Source: Oryzomicrobium sp. (GTDB taxonomy: Bacteria > Pseudomonadota > Gammaproteobacteria > Burkholderiales > Rhodocyclaceae). From it: a stretch of 64,000 bases of DNA. How positions within the stretch are numbered: the first letter of the stretch is position 1; every line of letters starts with the position of its first letter. Shown piece after piece: positions 27,795 to 37,017 of this stretch. Under the pieces are notes generated by a model. That model saw only the letters and a program-made list of their open reading frames with translations. It was not told the DNA's origin and ran no database searches. The stretch is taken from positions 234,174-298,173 of the forward strand of contig NZ_JAJTBG010000004.1 in the NCBI RefSeq assembly GCF_021287045.1, read 5' to 3'. Made by a program: the position numbers and the translations under genes.

Positions 27795-27990
27795 TTCGGG
27801 TGCCAGCCGCGTGTCCTATGCCGCTGGTGAAACGGGAAGACCGGTGACGTCGATATCCTCCATATCTTCGACCATTCCGGCGCAGCCCCCGCTGCTGTAA
27901 GCCTGACGACTCCGCCCTACGCCACTGTGCTTCGCGCATGGGAAGGCCGGCGGACGAGAACGAAGGCGAGCCAGAAGACCGGCCTGAGTC
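27795..27990 (+). ncRNA. Cobalamin riboswitch upstream of cbiM
   Basis: Conserved adenosylcobalamin-riboswitch blocks appear in order: GGTGCCAGCC near 27799, CTGGTGAAACGGGAA near 27824, the B12-box-type GCAGCCCCCGCTGCTGTAA near 27883, CCACTGTG near 27920 and a closing AAGACCGGCCTG near 27976. It ends about 165 bases before the cbiM start, leaving room for an expression platform. It should repress the cobalt-transport and cobalamin-synthesis operon when B12 is abundant. Confidence 0.93.
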
Positions 27991-28153
27991 ATTAGCTGCA
28001 CCATTCCCCGGGGTGACGGGAAGGTTTCGATGATTCGCCGCATACGGCCCGCTTTCCGCTCCCGCGGTCTGCCCGCGCCGCCTCTGTAGTCCGATCCCGA
28101 TCCGCCTTTATCCCCTTGGTGCGTCCATTCGAGTTCGCCGAGGGAGAACCCGC

Positions 28154-28831
28154 TTGCACATCATGGAAGGCTTCCTGCCCGTGGCGCACGCCGTGGGCTG
28201 GAGCATCGCGTCCGCCCCCTTCGTCGCCTGGGGCATCCGCTCGGTCAACCGGCGCATCCGCGCCAACCCTGAGCAGCGCATGCTGCTGGGAGTGGCCGCC
28301 GCGTTCACCTTCGTCCTGTCGGCCCTCAAGCTGCCCTCGGTCACCGGCAGCTGTTCCCACCCCACCGGCACCGGCCTGGGCGCCATATTGTTCGGCCCGG
28401 CGGCCATGGCCCCCATCGGCGCCGTGGTGCTGCTCTTCCAGGCCCTGCTGCTGGCCCACGGCGGCCTCACCACCCTGGGGGCGAACATCTTCTCCATGGC
28501 CGTGGTCGGCCCCTTCGCCGCCTGGGGCGTGTTCCGCCTGGCCCAGGCGCTGAAGCTGCCCTTCGCCCTGGGCATCTTCCTGGCCGCCAGCCTGGCCGAC
28601 CTGCTCACCTACGTCACCACCTCGGTCCAATTGGCCCTGGCCTTTCCCGACCCGGTGGGCGGCTTTACCGCTTCATTCCTCAAGTTCGCCGGCATCTTCG
28701 CCGTCGCCCAGGTTCCCCTGGCCATCAGCGAAGGGCTGCTCACCGTGGTCATTTTCAACGCCCTGGCCCGCTTCAATCCCCAGGAGCTGCGCGACATGCG
28801 GGTGCTGGGCACGCCGGAGGCCAAGGCATGA
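28154..28831 (+). CDS. cbiM: Cobalt ECF transporter substrate-binding component CbiM
   Basis: A 225-aa polytopic membrane protein with the hallmark N-terminus MHIMEGFLP, whose amino group and His2 bind Co2+. The TTG at 28154 is the start that restores this N-terminus, and AGGGAGA lies six bases upstream. [56 protein letters not shown] is the conserved core. It forms the S-component of CbiMNQO. It is first after the B12 riboswitch and overlaps cbiN by four bases. Confidence 0.95.
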   Translation: MHIMEGFLPVAHAVGWSIASAPFVAWGIRSVNRRIRANPEQRMLLGVAAAFTFVLSALKLPSVTGSCSHPTGTGLGAILFGPAAMAPIGAVVLLFQALLLAHGGLTTLGANIFSMAVVGPFAAWGVFRLAQALKLPFALGIFLAASLADLLTYVTTSVQLALAFPDPVGGFTASFLKFAGIFAVAQVPLAISEGLLTVVIFNALARFNPQELRDMRVLGTPEAKA

Positions 28832-29202
28832 AGAAGCGCCAGAACCTCCTTCTGCTCGCCGCCGTGGCCCTGCTGGCGGTGCTGCCCCTGTGGCTGGTGG
28901 ACAAGCCGGCCCCGGACGCCGTGGATGCGGACGGCAAGCCGGTGGAGCTTTTCGGCGGCGCCGACAACCAGGCCCGGGACCTGATCGGCCGCATCGCCCC
29001 GGACTACAAACCCTGGTTCGAGCCCCTGCTGGAACCCGCCAGCGAGGAGATCGCCTCCCTGCTGTTCGCCTTGCAGGCCGCCCTGGGCGCCGGCTTCATC
29101 GGCTATTACCTGGGGGTATCGGTCACTCGGGAACGGCTCAAGCGTGAGTTCGAGCGGCACAACCAGCCCGCGGACGGCGGAACGGGCGTCCATGCTGATT
29201 GA
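28828..29202 (+). CDS. cbiN: Cobalt transporter auxiliary component CbiN
   Basis: A 124-aa protein with two transmembrane helices flanking an extracytoplasmic loop: [18 protein letters not shown] near the N-terminus and [20 protein letters not shown] near residues 78-97. The loop contains [39 protein letters not shown], the conserved CbiN region that helps load cobalt onto CbiM. Start and stop overlap with cbiM and cbiQ. Confidence 0.92.
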   Translation: MKKRQNLLLLAAVALLAVLPLWLVDKPAPDAVDADGKPVELFGGADNQARDLIGRIAPDYKPWFEPLLEPASEEIASLLFALQAALGAGFIGYYLGVSVTRERLKREFERHNQPADGGTGVHAD

Positions 29203-29953
29203 GCAGTCGGCCTACGCCAACCGCTGGCGCACCGTAGCCCCCGACGCCAAGGGGCTGTTCGCCCTGGGCGGCCTGGTGGCCGCCTTCGCCGCCGCCGGAC
29301 GGCTGGAAGCGGCCCTGGCAGTGACGGCCGCAGTGGTCGCGGCGACCGTCCTGGGCGCCCGGGTACCCCTGGGGCTCTACCTGCGGGTGGCCTTCCCCGC
29401 CCTGCTCTTCCTCGCGGTCAGCGCCCTCTCCCTGGCCCTGTCGGTGGATCGCGCCCCCGGCGATGGTCTGGGCGTCCACGTCACCGGCGCCGGGCTAGAT
29501 CAGGTGAGCCGGGTGACGGGCCGCTCCCTCGCCGGGCTGGCCGCCCTGCTCTTCCTGGTGCTGACCACGCCCCTGACCGACCTGATCGTGCTGGCCCGCC
29601 GCCTGCGGACGCCCGAGGTGCTGCTCGACATCATGGTGCTGTGCTACCGCACCCTGTTCGTCTTCTCCGGGGCCCTGCACGACATGCGTACCGCCCAGGC
29701 CGCCCGCCTCGGCTATGCCAATTCCCGCCTGACCTTCCGCGCCCTGGGCGATCTGACGGCCAACCTGACCTTGCAGATCTGGCAGCGCGCCCACGCCTTG
29801 CACCAGGCCGCTCTGGCCCGCAACAGCGATGGCCCCCTGCGCTTTCTGCCCACGCCCCATCCCCATGCTCGGCGCCATACGCTCCTGGGGGGGCTGGCCG
29901 GCGCCCTGCTGGCGGCCCTGGGCGGGCTGCTGGCCCATGGAGGCGCGGTGTGA
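29192..29953 (+). CDS. cbiQ: Cobalt ECF transporter transmembrane component CbiQ
   Basis: A 253-aa energy-coupling T-component with about five membrane helices and two coupling-helix regions rich in Ala and Arg (RTAQAARLGYANSRLTFRALG). It links CbiM to the CbiO ATPase. The ATG at 29192 begins [12 protein letters not shown] as in homologues; the frame is open 16 codons further upstream inside cbiN. It overlaps cbiN by 11 bases and cbiO by four. Confidence 0.92.
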   Translation: MLIEQSAYANRWRTVAPDAKGLFALGGLVAAFAAAGRLEAALAVTAAVVAATVLGARVPLGLYLRVAFPALLFLAVSALSLALSVDRAPGDGLGVHVTGAGLDQVSRVTGRSLAGLAALLFLVLTTPLTDLIVLARRLRTPEVLLDIMVLCYRTLFVFSGALHDMRTAQAARLGYANSRLTFRALGDLTANLTLQIWQRAHALHQAALARNSDGPLRFLPTPHPHARRHTLLGGLAGALLAALGGLLAHGGAV

Positions 29954-30789
29954 GCGACCTGATCCTGGAACTGGACGGCGTGGACTTCCGCTACCCGGAC
30001 GGCAGCATGGGACTCGACGGCTGCTCCCTGGCCATCCGCCGGGGTAGCCGCAACGTATTGATCGGCGCCAACGGCGCCGGCAAGACCACCCTCTTCCAGC
30101 ACTGCAATGGTCTGCTGCGCCCCACCGACGGCGTGGTGCGCTATGCCGGCGCCCCGGTGGACTACGGCCGGGCCGGCCTGCGTGCCCTGCGCAGCAAGGT
30201 GGGCATGGTCTTCCAGAACCCGGACCGGCAGCTCTTTTCCGCCAGCGTGCGGGAGGATGTGTCCTTCGGTCCCATCAACCTGGGGCTGGATGAAGCCGCC
30301 GTGACCGCCCGGGTGGACGCCGCCCTGGCCGCCGTGGGCATGGACGACCTGGCCCGCAAGCCGGTGCACAACCTGAGCTTCGGCCAGAAGAAGCGGGTGT
30401 GCATCGCCGGCGTATTGGCCATGGAGCCGGAGCTGCTGGTGCTCGACGAACCCATGGCCGGCCTCGACCAGGCCATGCAGGAAGAGCTGCTGGCGGTGCT
30501 GGAGCGCCTGCACGGCCGGGGCATGACCATCCTGCTGGCCACCCACGACATCCACTTCGCCTACCGCTGGGCCGACCGCATCCACCTCATGGCCGCCGGC
30601 CGCTGCACCGCCAGCCTCGATGCACCGGCCCTGGCCGACCACGAGGCCGAACTGGCCGCCATCGGTCTGCGCCTGCCCGCCGTGATCGGCCTGCAACGGC
30701 TCCTGCGCCAGCAGGGACTGCTTGCCGAAGGCGCCCCCCTCCACAGCTGCACCGCGCTGCTGGCGCGCTTGCAGGAGATCCAACGCTAG
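29950..30789 (+). CDS. cbiO: Cobalt ECF transporter ATPase CbiO
   Basis: A 279-aa ABC ATPase. Walker A GANGAGKTT, Q-loop MVFQNPDRQLFSASVREDVSFGP, signature NLSFGQKKRV, Walker B LLVLDEPMAGLD and the H-loop ATHDIHF are present. GTG at 29950 overlaps the cbiQ stop, implying coupled translation. It powers CbiMNQ-mediated Co2+ uptake for the corrin pathway encoded downstream. Confidence 0.95.
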   Translation: MSDLILELDGVDFRYPDGSMGLDGCSLAIRRGSRNVLIGANGAGKTTLFQHCNGLLRPTDGVVRYAGAPVDYGRAGLRALRSKVGMVFQNPDRQLFSASVREDVSFGPINLGLDEAAVTARVDAALAAVGMDDLARKPVHNLSFGQKKRVCIAGVLAMEPELLVLDEPMAGLDQAMQEELLAVLERLHGRGMTILLATHDIHFAYRWADRIHLMAAGRCTASLDAPALADHEAELAAIGLRLPAVIGLQRLLRQQGLLAEGAPLHSCTALLARLQEIQR

Positions 30790-30808
30790 ACCTAAGACCC
30801 ACGAAAGA

Positions 30809-31618
30809 ATGCCCATGCCCCCTACCCTCCCGGGCACCGTCTGGTTCGTCGGCGCCGGCCCCGGCGATCCCGATCTGATCACCGTCAAGGGCCGCCGCCT
30901 GCTGGAACAGGCCGGCGCCATCCTCTTCGCCGGCTCCCTGGTGGACCAGGCCGCCACCCTCTACGCTCCCGAGGGCTGCGACATCCGCGACTCCAAGGAC
31001 ATGACCCTGGAGGAAATGACCGCCTGGCTGCTCGACGCCGCCAGCCGCCATGCAATCGTGATCCGCCTCCAGACCGGCGACCCGGGCCTCTACGGCGCCC
31101 TGGTGGAAATGACCCGGCCCCTGGATGCCGCTGGCGTCGCCTGGGCCGTGGTGCCGGGCGTGTCGTCGGCCCTGGCTTCCGCCGCCGCCGCCGGCGAGAC
31201 CCTGACCCTGCCGGAAGTGACCCAGACGGTGATCCTCACCCGGGTCGCCGGCCGCACCCCCATGCCCCCGGGCGAGGAACTGGAGGCCCTGGCGGCCCAC
31301 CGCTCGACCCTGTGCATCTTCCTTTCCATCACCCTGCTGCACGAGGTGCAGCGCGCCCTGCTGGCCGCCGGCTGGCCCGAGGACGCGCCCATCCTGGTGG
31401 TGCAGAAGGCCTCCTGGCCGGGCGAGGAAAAGATCGTGCGCGGCACCATCGCCGACATCAAGAAAAAGTGCCAGGCGGAGAAGATCGCCGCCCAAGCCAT
31501 GATCATCGCCAGCCCGGCCCTTGGCGCCCGGGATTGGGAAGACATCGCCCGCTCCAAGCTCTACGACCCCAGCTTCACCCACCGCTTCCGCAAAGCCAGC
31601 GTGGGCGAGGCCTCCTGA
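30809..31618 (+). CDS. cobM: Precorrin-4/cobalt-precorrin-4 C11-methyltransferase
   Basis: A 269-aa SAM-dependent tetrapyrrole methylase. TVWFVGAGPGDPDLITVKGRRLLEQAGAILFAGSLV, IRLQTGDPGLYGALVEMTRPL and VVPGVSSALASAAAAG mark the CobM/CbiF subfamily, which methylates C-11. Given the anaerobic-type neighbours it is functionally CbiF. An ATG two codons downstream is an alternative start. It follows cbiO by 19 bp. Confidence 0.93.
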   Translation: MPMPPTLPGTVWFVGAGPGDPDLITVKGRRLLEQAGAILFAGSLVDQAATLYAPEGCDIRDSKDMTLEEMTAWLLDAASRHAIVIRLQTGDPGLYGALVEMTRPLDAAGVAWAVVPGVSSALASAAAAGETLTLPEVTQTVILTRVAGRTPMPPGEELEALAAHRSTLCIFLSITLLHEVQRALLAAGWPEDAPILVVQKASWPGEEKIVRGTIADIKKKCQAEKIAAQAMIIASPALGARDWEDIARSKLYDPSFTHRFRKASVGEAS

Positions 31619-31627
31619 GGAATTCCC

Positions 31628-32587
31628 ATGACCTTCAGTGCCCAAGACACCACCCTGCTCCTGGTCGGCCACGGTTCCCGCAATCGGGACGGCAACAAGG
31701 AAATCCTCCATTTCGCCGCCCAGTGGCGTGACCGCCACCCCGACTGGCGCATCGAGGTGTGCTTCATCGAGCACGCCGAGGTGCTGCTGGACGAGGGCCT
31801 GGACCGGGCCGCCCGTAACGGTTCCAAGCGCGTGGTGGTCATTCCCTTCATCCTCAATGCCGCCGGCCACGTGAAGATGGAACTGCCCCACGCCGTGGAA
31901 GAGGCCCGGGCGCGCCACCCTGGTGTGGATTTCCAGGTGGTGCGCCACCTGGGCATGGGCCGGGAGATTTTCGAGGTGCTGCAAGGCCAGCTGGATAGGC
32001 TGATGAAGCAGCTGGACATGCCCGACCCCTGCACCACCGGCGTCATCCTGCTCGGCCGGGGTTCGTCGGATGCCGGCGCCAACGGCGAGCTGGCCAAAAT
32101 GGCCCGCTGGATCTTCGAGGAAAACGACCACGAACTGGTGGACATCGCCTTCACCGGCGTCACCTGGCCCCGCCTGGAAACCGCCGTGCAGCGCCAGGTC
32201 AAGCTGGGCATGACCCAGGTAGCCATCGTCCCCGTCTATCTCTTCACCGGCGTGCTCATGGAGCGCATCAAGGCCCAGGCCGAGCGCCTGCAACGCCAGT
32301 ACCCCCAGGTGGCCTTCGCCCTGGGCACCCACTTCGGCTTCGACAAGGGCGTCTTCGACCTGCTCGACGCCAAGGTGGGCGGGACCGAGCTGCCGGAGGG
32401 GGCCCTGCTCGAATGCGACGGCTGCAAATACCGCCTGGCCGCCGAGGACGAGCACCTGCACGACCACAGCCACACCGCCACCCACGATCACGGCCATGGC
32501 GGCTGCGGCCACAAACATGATGCCGATCATGGCCACGGCCATTGCCATGGGCACACTCACAGCCACGATCATCACGCTCACGCCTAA
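31628..32587 (+). CDS. cbiX: Sirohydrochlorin cobaltochelatase CbiX (long form, His-rich tail)
   Basis: A 319-aa two-domain chelatase that inserts Co2+ into sirohydrochlorin, the first committed step of the early-cobalt route. Domain one has LVGHGSRNRDGN; domain two has ILLGRGSSDAGAN and THFGFDKGVFDLLDAKVGG. Cys263 and Cys266 (ECDGCKY) could hold an Fe-S cluster as in other long CbiX proteins. The last 44 residues contain 19 histidines and two cysteines, a likely metal-storage or delivery tail. GAGG precedes the ATG. Confidence 0.94.
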   Translation: MTFSAQDTTLLLVGHGSRNRDGNKEILHFAAQWRDRHPDWRIEVCFIEHAEVLLDEGLDRAARNGSKRVVVIPFILNAAGHVKMELPHAVEEARARHPGVDFQVVRHLGMGREIFEVLQGQLDRLMKQLDMPDPCTTGVILLGRGSSDAGANGELAKMARWIFEENDHELVDIAFTGVTWPRLETAVQRQVKLGMTQVAIVPVYLFTGVLMERIKAQAERLQRQYPQVAFALGTHFGFDKGVFDLLDAKVGGTELPEGALLECDGCKYRLAAEDEHLHDHSHTATHDHGHGGCGHKHDADHGHGHCHGHTHSHDHHAHA

Positions 32588-32590
32588 GCC

Positions 32591-33271
32591 ATGAACCAGA
32601 ACAGCAACGTCGTCACCGAACAGCTCACCGCCGCTGGCCGCGCCATCGAGCACGATTCCTTCGCCATCATCGACGCCGAAGCCGGTCCTCATGGTTACGC
32701 CGAGGACCAGTGGCCGGTAGTGCGGCGCATGATCCACGCCAACGCCGACTTCGAATTCAACGGCCTCACCGACTTCCATCCCGGCGCGGTGGAAGCGGGC
32801 CTGGCCGCCATCCTCAAGGGCGGCACGCCCATCGTGGCGGACGTGGAGATGATCTGCGTCGGCCTTTCCGCCACCCGCCTCAAGCACTTCGGCCTGACCA
32901 CCCACCAGTTCATCTCCGACGCCGACGTGATCGACGCCGCCAAGGCCGAGGACACCACCCGGGCCGTGCAGGCGATGCGCAAGGCTCACCGCCGGGGGCT
33001 GCTGAACGGCGCCATCATCGGCATCGGCAACGCGCCCACAGCGCTGATTGAAGTGGTGCGCCTGATCAAGGAAGAAGGCGCCCGCCCCGCCCTGGTGGTG
33101 GGTATGCCCGTGGGCTTCGTCTCCGCCGCCGAATCCAAGGACCTGATGGCCGAGGTGAAGGACGTGCCCTGGATCGTCATCCGTGGCCGCAAGGGCGGCT
33201 CCACCCTGGTGGTGGCCGCCATCCACGCCCTCCTCGGCATTGCCGAAGCCCGCCAGCGCAATGCCGCCTGA
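32591..33271 (+). CDS. cobH: Precorrin-8X methylmutase
   Basis: A 226-aa methylmutase moving the C-11 methyl to C-12 to give (co)hydrogenobyrinate. EHDSFAIIDAEAG, RRMIHANADFEFNGLTDFHPGAVEAGLAAILKGGTPIVADVEM and NAPTALIEVV...GMPVGFVSAAESK are the family core, including the catalytic histidine in RMIHANAD. It is the CbiC equivalent in an anaerobic-type pathway. Three bases separate it from cbiX. Confidence 0.95.
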   Translation: MNQNSNVVTEQLTAAGRAIEHDSFAIIDAEAGPHGYAEDQWPVVRRMIHANADFEFNGLTDFHPGAVEAGLAAILKGGTPIVADVEMICVGLSATRLKHFGLTTHQFISDADVIDAAKAEDTTRAVQAMRKAHRRGLLNGAIIGIGNAPTALIEVVRLIKEEGARPALVVGMPVGFVSAAESKDLMAEVKDVPWIVIRGRKGGSTLVVAAIHALLGIAEARQRNAA

Positions 33272-34466
33272 AGCCAGCAACAGCGCTCCTCCGGAAGCGA
33301 TGGAAAAAGCAGCGGACAAGCCAGCCGAAAAGGTCCGCAAGGGCACGGCCAGGCGGGACCGGGGCAACCGCAGCGGCTTCACCACCGGCGCCAATTCGGC
33401 GGCGGCGGCGGTGGCCGCCACCCTGGGCCTGGTCCAGGGCCAGGTGCCGGCCCAGATTTTTTGCCGCCTGCCCAACGGCCAGGAAACTCCCTTCAACATC
33501 AACGACGGCCGGGTCGAAGGCGAAGGCGTGCCCCTGCGCGCCCACGCCGTGAGCATCAAGGATGCCGGCGACGACCCGGACGCCACCCACGGCGCCCACA
33601 TGACCGCCGACGTGGTGCGCATTCCCGGCGGTGGCGGCCAGGTCATCCTCAAGGGCGGCGCCGGCGTCGGCATCGTCACCAAGGAAGGGCTGGGCCTGGA
33701 AGTGGGCGGGCCGGCCATCAACCCGGTGCCCCGGCGCAACATCAGCGACAACGTGGCCCGGGCCGGCGCGCCGATCCTGGATGCCGGCGATAGCCTGGAG
33801 GTGACTATCTCGGTGCCCGGCGGCGAGGAGATGGCGAAGAAGACCCTCAATGCCCGCCTGGGCATCCTGGGCGGCATCTCCATCCTCGGCACCACCGGCA
33901 TCGTCCGGCCCTACTCCACCGCCGCCTTCCGCGCCTCGGTGGTCCAGGCCATCGACGTGGCGGCGCGCCAGGGCCAGACCAGCGTGGTGTTCACCACCGG
34001 TGGCCGTACCGAGAAATTCGCCATGCGCCAGCTGCCCCAACTGGAGGAATCTTGCTTCGTGCAGATGGGGGACTTCGTCAAGGCCGCCTTCCAGACCGCC
34101 ATCAAGCGCCAGATGCAGCACGTCTACATCGGCGCCATGGTGGGCAAGCTGACCAAGATGGGCCAGGGCCTGGCCGTGACCCACGCCTGGAAGGAAGCGG
34201 TGGACCGGGATCTGCTGGCGGATTGCGCCACCGAGGTGGGGGCGCCCCCCGACCTGGTGGAGGAAATCCGCAATGCCGAGACCGCCCGCTTCGCCGCCGA
34301 GCGCCTGGCCGGCCTGGGCCTGACCGCGGCCTTCCACCGGGCCTTGGCGATCCGCGCCATGAAGAGCCTGCGTTCCTGCCACCCTGGCCCCTACCAACTC
34401 ACCGTGCTGGTCTGCGATTTCGACGGCCAGCTGATCGTCCGCGTCGAAGAGAGCGAAATTGAGTAA
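33261..34466 (+). CDS. cbiD: Cobalt-precorrin-5B C1-methyltransferase CbiD
   Basis: A 401-aa CbiD. The signature RSGFTTGANSAAAAVAATLG near residue 35, DVVRIPGGGGQVILKGGAGVGIVTKEGLGLEVGGPAINPVPRRNI and GILGGISILGTTGIVRPYSTAAF are clear. CbiD methylates C-1 and is diagnostic of the anaerobic route. The ATG at 33261 overlaps cobH by 11 bp; an ATG at 33300 is an alternative since the first ~28 residues are variable. The 3' end overlaps cobL by eight bases. Confidence 0.93.
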   Translation: MPPEASNSAPPEAMEKAADKPAEKVRKGTARRDRGNRSGFTTGANSAAAAVAATLGLVQGQVPAQIFCRLPNGQETPFNINDGRVEGEGVPLRAHAVSIKDAGDDPDATHGAHMTADVVRIPGGGGQVILKGGAGVGIVTKEGLGLEVGGPAINPVPRRNISDNVARAGAPILDAGDSLEVTISVPGGEEMAKKTLNARLGILGGISILGTTGIVRPYSTAAFRASVVQAIDVAARQGQTSVVFTTGGRTEKFAMRQLPQLEESCFVQMGDFVKAAFQTAIKRQMQHVYIGAMVGKLTKMGQGLAVTHAWKEAVDRDLLADCATEVGAPPDLVEEIRNAETARFAAERLAGLGLTAAFHRALAIRAMKSLRSCHPGPYQLTVLVCDFDGQLIVRVEESEIE

Positions 34467-35748
34467 GCCAATCTGCACCGTCCTTGGCATCCTGGACGAC
34501 GGCTGGGCCGGCCTGAACGACGCCGCCCGCCACGGCCTGCAATCCGCCGGCCTGATCGTCGGCGCCGGCCGCACCCTGGCCCTGGTCCAGCCCCACCTGC
34601 CGCAAAGCGCCGCATTGCGCGACATGGACGGGGCCCTGGGCCAGGTTCCGGGCTGGATTCAGGCCGCGGCGGCCGACGGCTTGCACACCGTGGTCCTGGC
34701 CACCGGCGACCCTCTCTGCCACGGCATGGCCAGCTACCTGGTGGGCAAGCTGGGGGCCGAGGCGGTTGCCGTGCAGCCGGCACTGTCCACCCTGCAACTG
34801 GCCTTCGCCCGCTTCCAGCGGCCCTGGCAGGACTACCGCATCGCCTCCTGCCACAATGCCGACGCCGGGGAATGGCAGGCCGGCGCAACGCCGGATAACG
34901 GCTTGTACAAGCTGATCCGGGCCATTGCCGAGTATCCGAAAGTGGCTGCCTTCACCAGCCCGGACAACAACCCGGCCCGCCTGGCCCGGGCGCTTTGGAC
35001 TGCTGGCTACGATGACGAAGTGCGCCTTTCCGTGGCCGCCAAGCTGGCCCTGCCCGACGAGCAGCTGTTCCCCGATCTGACCCTGGAGCAGGCAGCGGCC
35101 ATGACCTTCCCCGACCCCAACGTGGTGCTGGTGGAACGCAGGGTTGCCGACCCCCGCGCCATCTTCGGCTTCGATGATCTGGACTTCGTGCAGCGCCAGC
35201 CGGAGAAAGGCCTCATCACCAAGCTGGAAGCCCGGGCCCTATCCCTGGCCAAGCTGGGCTTGAAACCTGACAGCGTGGTCTGGGACATCGGCGCCGGTTC
35301 CGGCTCCGTGGGCCTGGAAGCCAGCCGCCTGTGCCGCCACGGCCACGTGTACGCCATCGAAAAGAACGAGGGCGACGCCGCCAATGCCTGGGAAAACGCC
35401 CTGCGTTTCCAGGCCACCAACTACACCCTGCGCCACGGCAAGGCCCCGGAAGGGCTGGACGCCTGGCCGGACCCGGATGCGGTGTTCGTCGGCGGTTCCG
35501 GCGGCGAACTGGCCGGCCTCATCGACCTGATCCTCACCCGCCTCAAGCCCAATGGCCGCCTGGTGATGAACTTCGTCACCCTGGAGAACCTGGCCACTGC
35601 CACCACGGCTCTCAACGCCGCCGTGGAGAAATTCGGCGTCGCCTGGGACGTGACCCAGCTCCAGGCCAGCCGCAGCCAGCCCATCCTCGACATGCACCGC
35701 ATGGCGGCGCAAAACCCGATCTGGATTGTTTCCGCAAAGAAGAATTAA
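34459..35748 (+). CDS. cobL: Bifunctional precorrin-6Y C5,15-methyltransferase/decarboxylase (CobL; CbiE-CbiT fusion)
   Basis: A 429-aa fusion. The N-terminal half (to about 205) is a CbiE-type tetrapyrrole methylase (VGAGRTLALVQP, LATGDPLCHGMASYLVGKLG); the C-terminal half (about 230-429) is CbiT, a class I methyltransferase with SVVWDIGAGSGSVGLEASRL. It methylates C-5 and C-15 and decarboxylates the C-12 acetate. TTG at 34459 overlaps the cbiD stop and is the only plausible start at the family N-terminus. Confidence 0.94.
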   Translation: MSKPICTVLGILDDGWAGLNDAARHGLQSAGLIVGAGRTLALVQPHLPQSAALRDMDGALGQVPGWIQAAAADGLHTVVLATGDPLCHGMASYLVGKLGAEAVAVQPALSTLQLAFARFQRPWQDYRIASCHNADAGEWQAGATPDNGLYKLIRAIAEYPKVAAFTSPDNNPARLARALWTAGYDDEVRLSVAAKLALPDEQLFPDLTLEQAAAMTFPDPNVVLVERRVADPRAIFGFDDLDFVQRQPEKGLITKLEARALSLAKLGLKPDSVVWDIGAGSGSVGLEASRLCRHGHVYAIEKNEGDAANAWENALRFQATNYTLRHGKAPEGLDAWPDPDAVFVGGSGGELAGLIDLILTRLKPNGRLVMNFVTLENLATATTALNAAVEKFGVAWDVTQLQASRSQPILDMHRMAAQNPIWIVSAKKN

Positions 35749-35751
35749 GCG

Positions 35752-36531
35752 ATGACTGAGAAAAAATACGGCCGCCTCATCGGCGCCTCCCTTGGTCCCG
35801 GCGACCCCGAATTGATCACCCGCCGCGCTTGGGCCGTGCTCAACTCCGGCGCCCGCTGGCTGTACCCGGTGAAGAAGGCCGAGGAAAGCTCCTACGCCCT
35901 GTCCATCGTCACCCGGGGCGGGCTGGCAACGCCCGACGACGCGGTGGAACTGGTGTTCCCCATGACCCGGGATGCGGAAATCCTGGCCAAGGCCTGGGCC
36001 CGGGCCGCTGCCCGCACCGTGGAGCTTCTCGGCGAAGGCCGGGACTTGGTGTTCCTGGTGGAAGGCGACGCCTCCACCTTCGCCACCTTCGGCCACCTGG
36101 CCCGGGTGGTGCGGGAGCTGGTGCCGGAAGTTGAAGTGGAAACCATCCCCGGCGTGTCCTCCTTTGCTGCTGCGGCTGCCACCACCGGCACTACCCTGGC
36201 CGAGGAAGACGAAACCCTGGCGGTAATCCCCGCCGCCTACGGCGTGGAGGTCATCGACCACCTGCTGGACGAATTCGACACCCTGGTGCTGCTCAAGGTG
36301 AAGCCCCTGGTGGATGAGGTGCTGGACCTCTTGGAGCGGCGCGAGCTGCTCACCACCAGCTGCTTCATCGAAAAGGTGGGTTCCCCCGACGAGCGCATCG
36401 TGCGTGACGTGGCTTCCTTGAAGGGCGAGAAGGTGAACTACCTCTCCCTCATGCTGGTGCAGAACCCCAAGCGCCAACGCGGCGAACTGCGCCGGGGCTG
36501 CCGCAAGCGCAAGGAAGCGGCCAGTGCTTGA
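35752..36531 (+). CDS. cobI: Precorrin-2/cobalt-factor-2 C20-methyltransferase
   Basis: A 259-aa tetrapyrrole methylase of the CobI/CbiL subfamily: GRLIGASLGPGDPELITRRAWAVLNS, DLVFLVEGDASTFATFGHLARVV, ETIPGVSSFAAAAATTGTTLAEEDETLAVIPA and the C-terminal YLSLMLVQN. It methylates C-20, later removed during ring contraction. Three bases follow cobL and its 3' end overlaps the GNAT gene by eight bases. Confidence 0.94.
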   Translation: MTEKKYGRLIGASLGPGDPELITRRAWAVLNSGARWLYPVKKAEESSYALSIVTRGGLATPDDAVELVFPMTRDAEILAKAWARAAARTVELLGEGRDLVFLVEGDASTFATFGHLARVVRELVPEVEVETIPGVSSFAAAAATTGTTLAEEDETLAVIPAAYGVEVIDHLLDEFDTLVLLKVKPLVDEVLDLLERRELLTTSCFIEKVGSPDERIVRDVASLKGEKVNYLSLMLVQNPKRQRGELRRGCRKRKEAASA

Positions 36532-37015
36532 GTCGATCCGCCCGGCTACCGCAGCGGATGCCGGGGCCATCGCTGCCCTCATCGGCAGCCTGACCCATTA
36601 TTTCGTCGCCGACGGCAGTGCCCCGGCTGCCCAACCTTTTCTCGCCACCTTCAGCCCGGCCGCCATTGCCGGCCTGCTGGCCGATGGGGACTACCTCTGC
36701 CTGTGCGCCGAGGAACAGGGGCAAAAGGGTGGCCAGTTGCTCGGCGTGCTGACCCTGCACCGGCCGGCCCACCTGCACCACCTGTTCGTTGCCCCCGCCG
36801 CCCATCGCCGGGGCATTGCCCGCCAGCTATGGCAGGCCCTGGAACCCCACCTCGATCCGGCCATGCCGGTGACGGTCAATTCCTCTGAATACGCAGTACC
36901 GGTCTATCAACGCCTGGGCTTTGCCGCTACCGCCGAGGTACAGCAGCGCAACGGCGTGCGTTATGTGCCGATGCAGCGCCCGCCTTTCCTCAACCCGGCC
37001 GCAACCCCAAAATAA
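36524..37015 (+). CDS. GNAT-family acetyltransferase inside the cobalamin operon
   Basis: A 163-aa GNAT domain: SIRPATAADAGAIAALIGSLTHYF, LHHLFVAPAAHRRGIARQLWQAL (acetyl-CoA-binding motif with HRRGIARQLW) and VPVYQRLGFAATA. The GTG start overlaps cobI by eight bases and the stop is two bases before cbiG, so it is embedded in the operon. No cobalamin step requires a GNAT enzyme; its substrate is unknown and it may be a passenger. Confidence 0.88.
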   Translation: MLESIRPATAADAGAIAALIGSLTHYFVADGSAPAAQPFLATFSPAAIAGLLADGDYLCLCAEEQGQKGGQLLGVLTLHRPAHLHHLFVAPAAHRRGIARQLWQALEPHLDPAMPVTVNSSEYAVPVYQRLGFAATAEVQQRNGVRYVPMQRPPFLNPAATPK

Positions 37016-37017
37016 AA

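Noticed and set aside
30587-33901. 1104-codon open frame on the minus strand opposite cbiO, cobM, cbiX, cobH and cbiD
   Set aside because: It is antisense to five clearly recognisable genes, is low-complexity (Gly/Gln/His/Leu-rich) and is what high third-position GC creates in the opposite frame.
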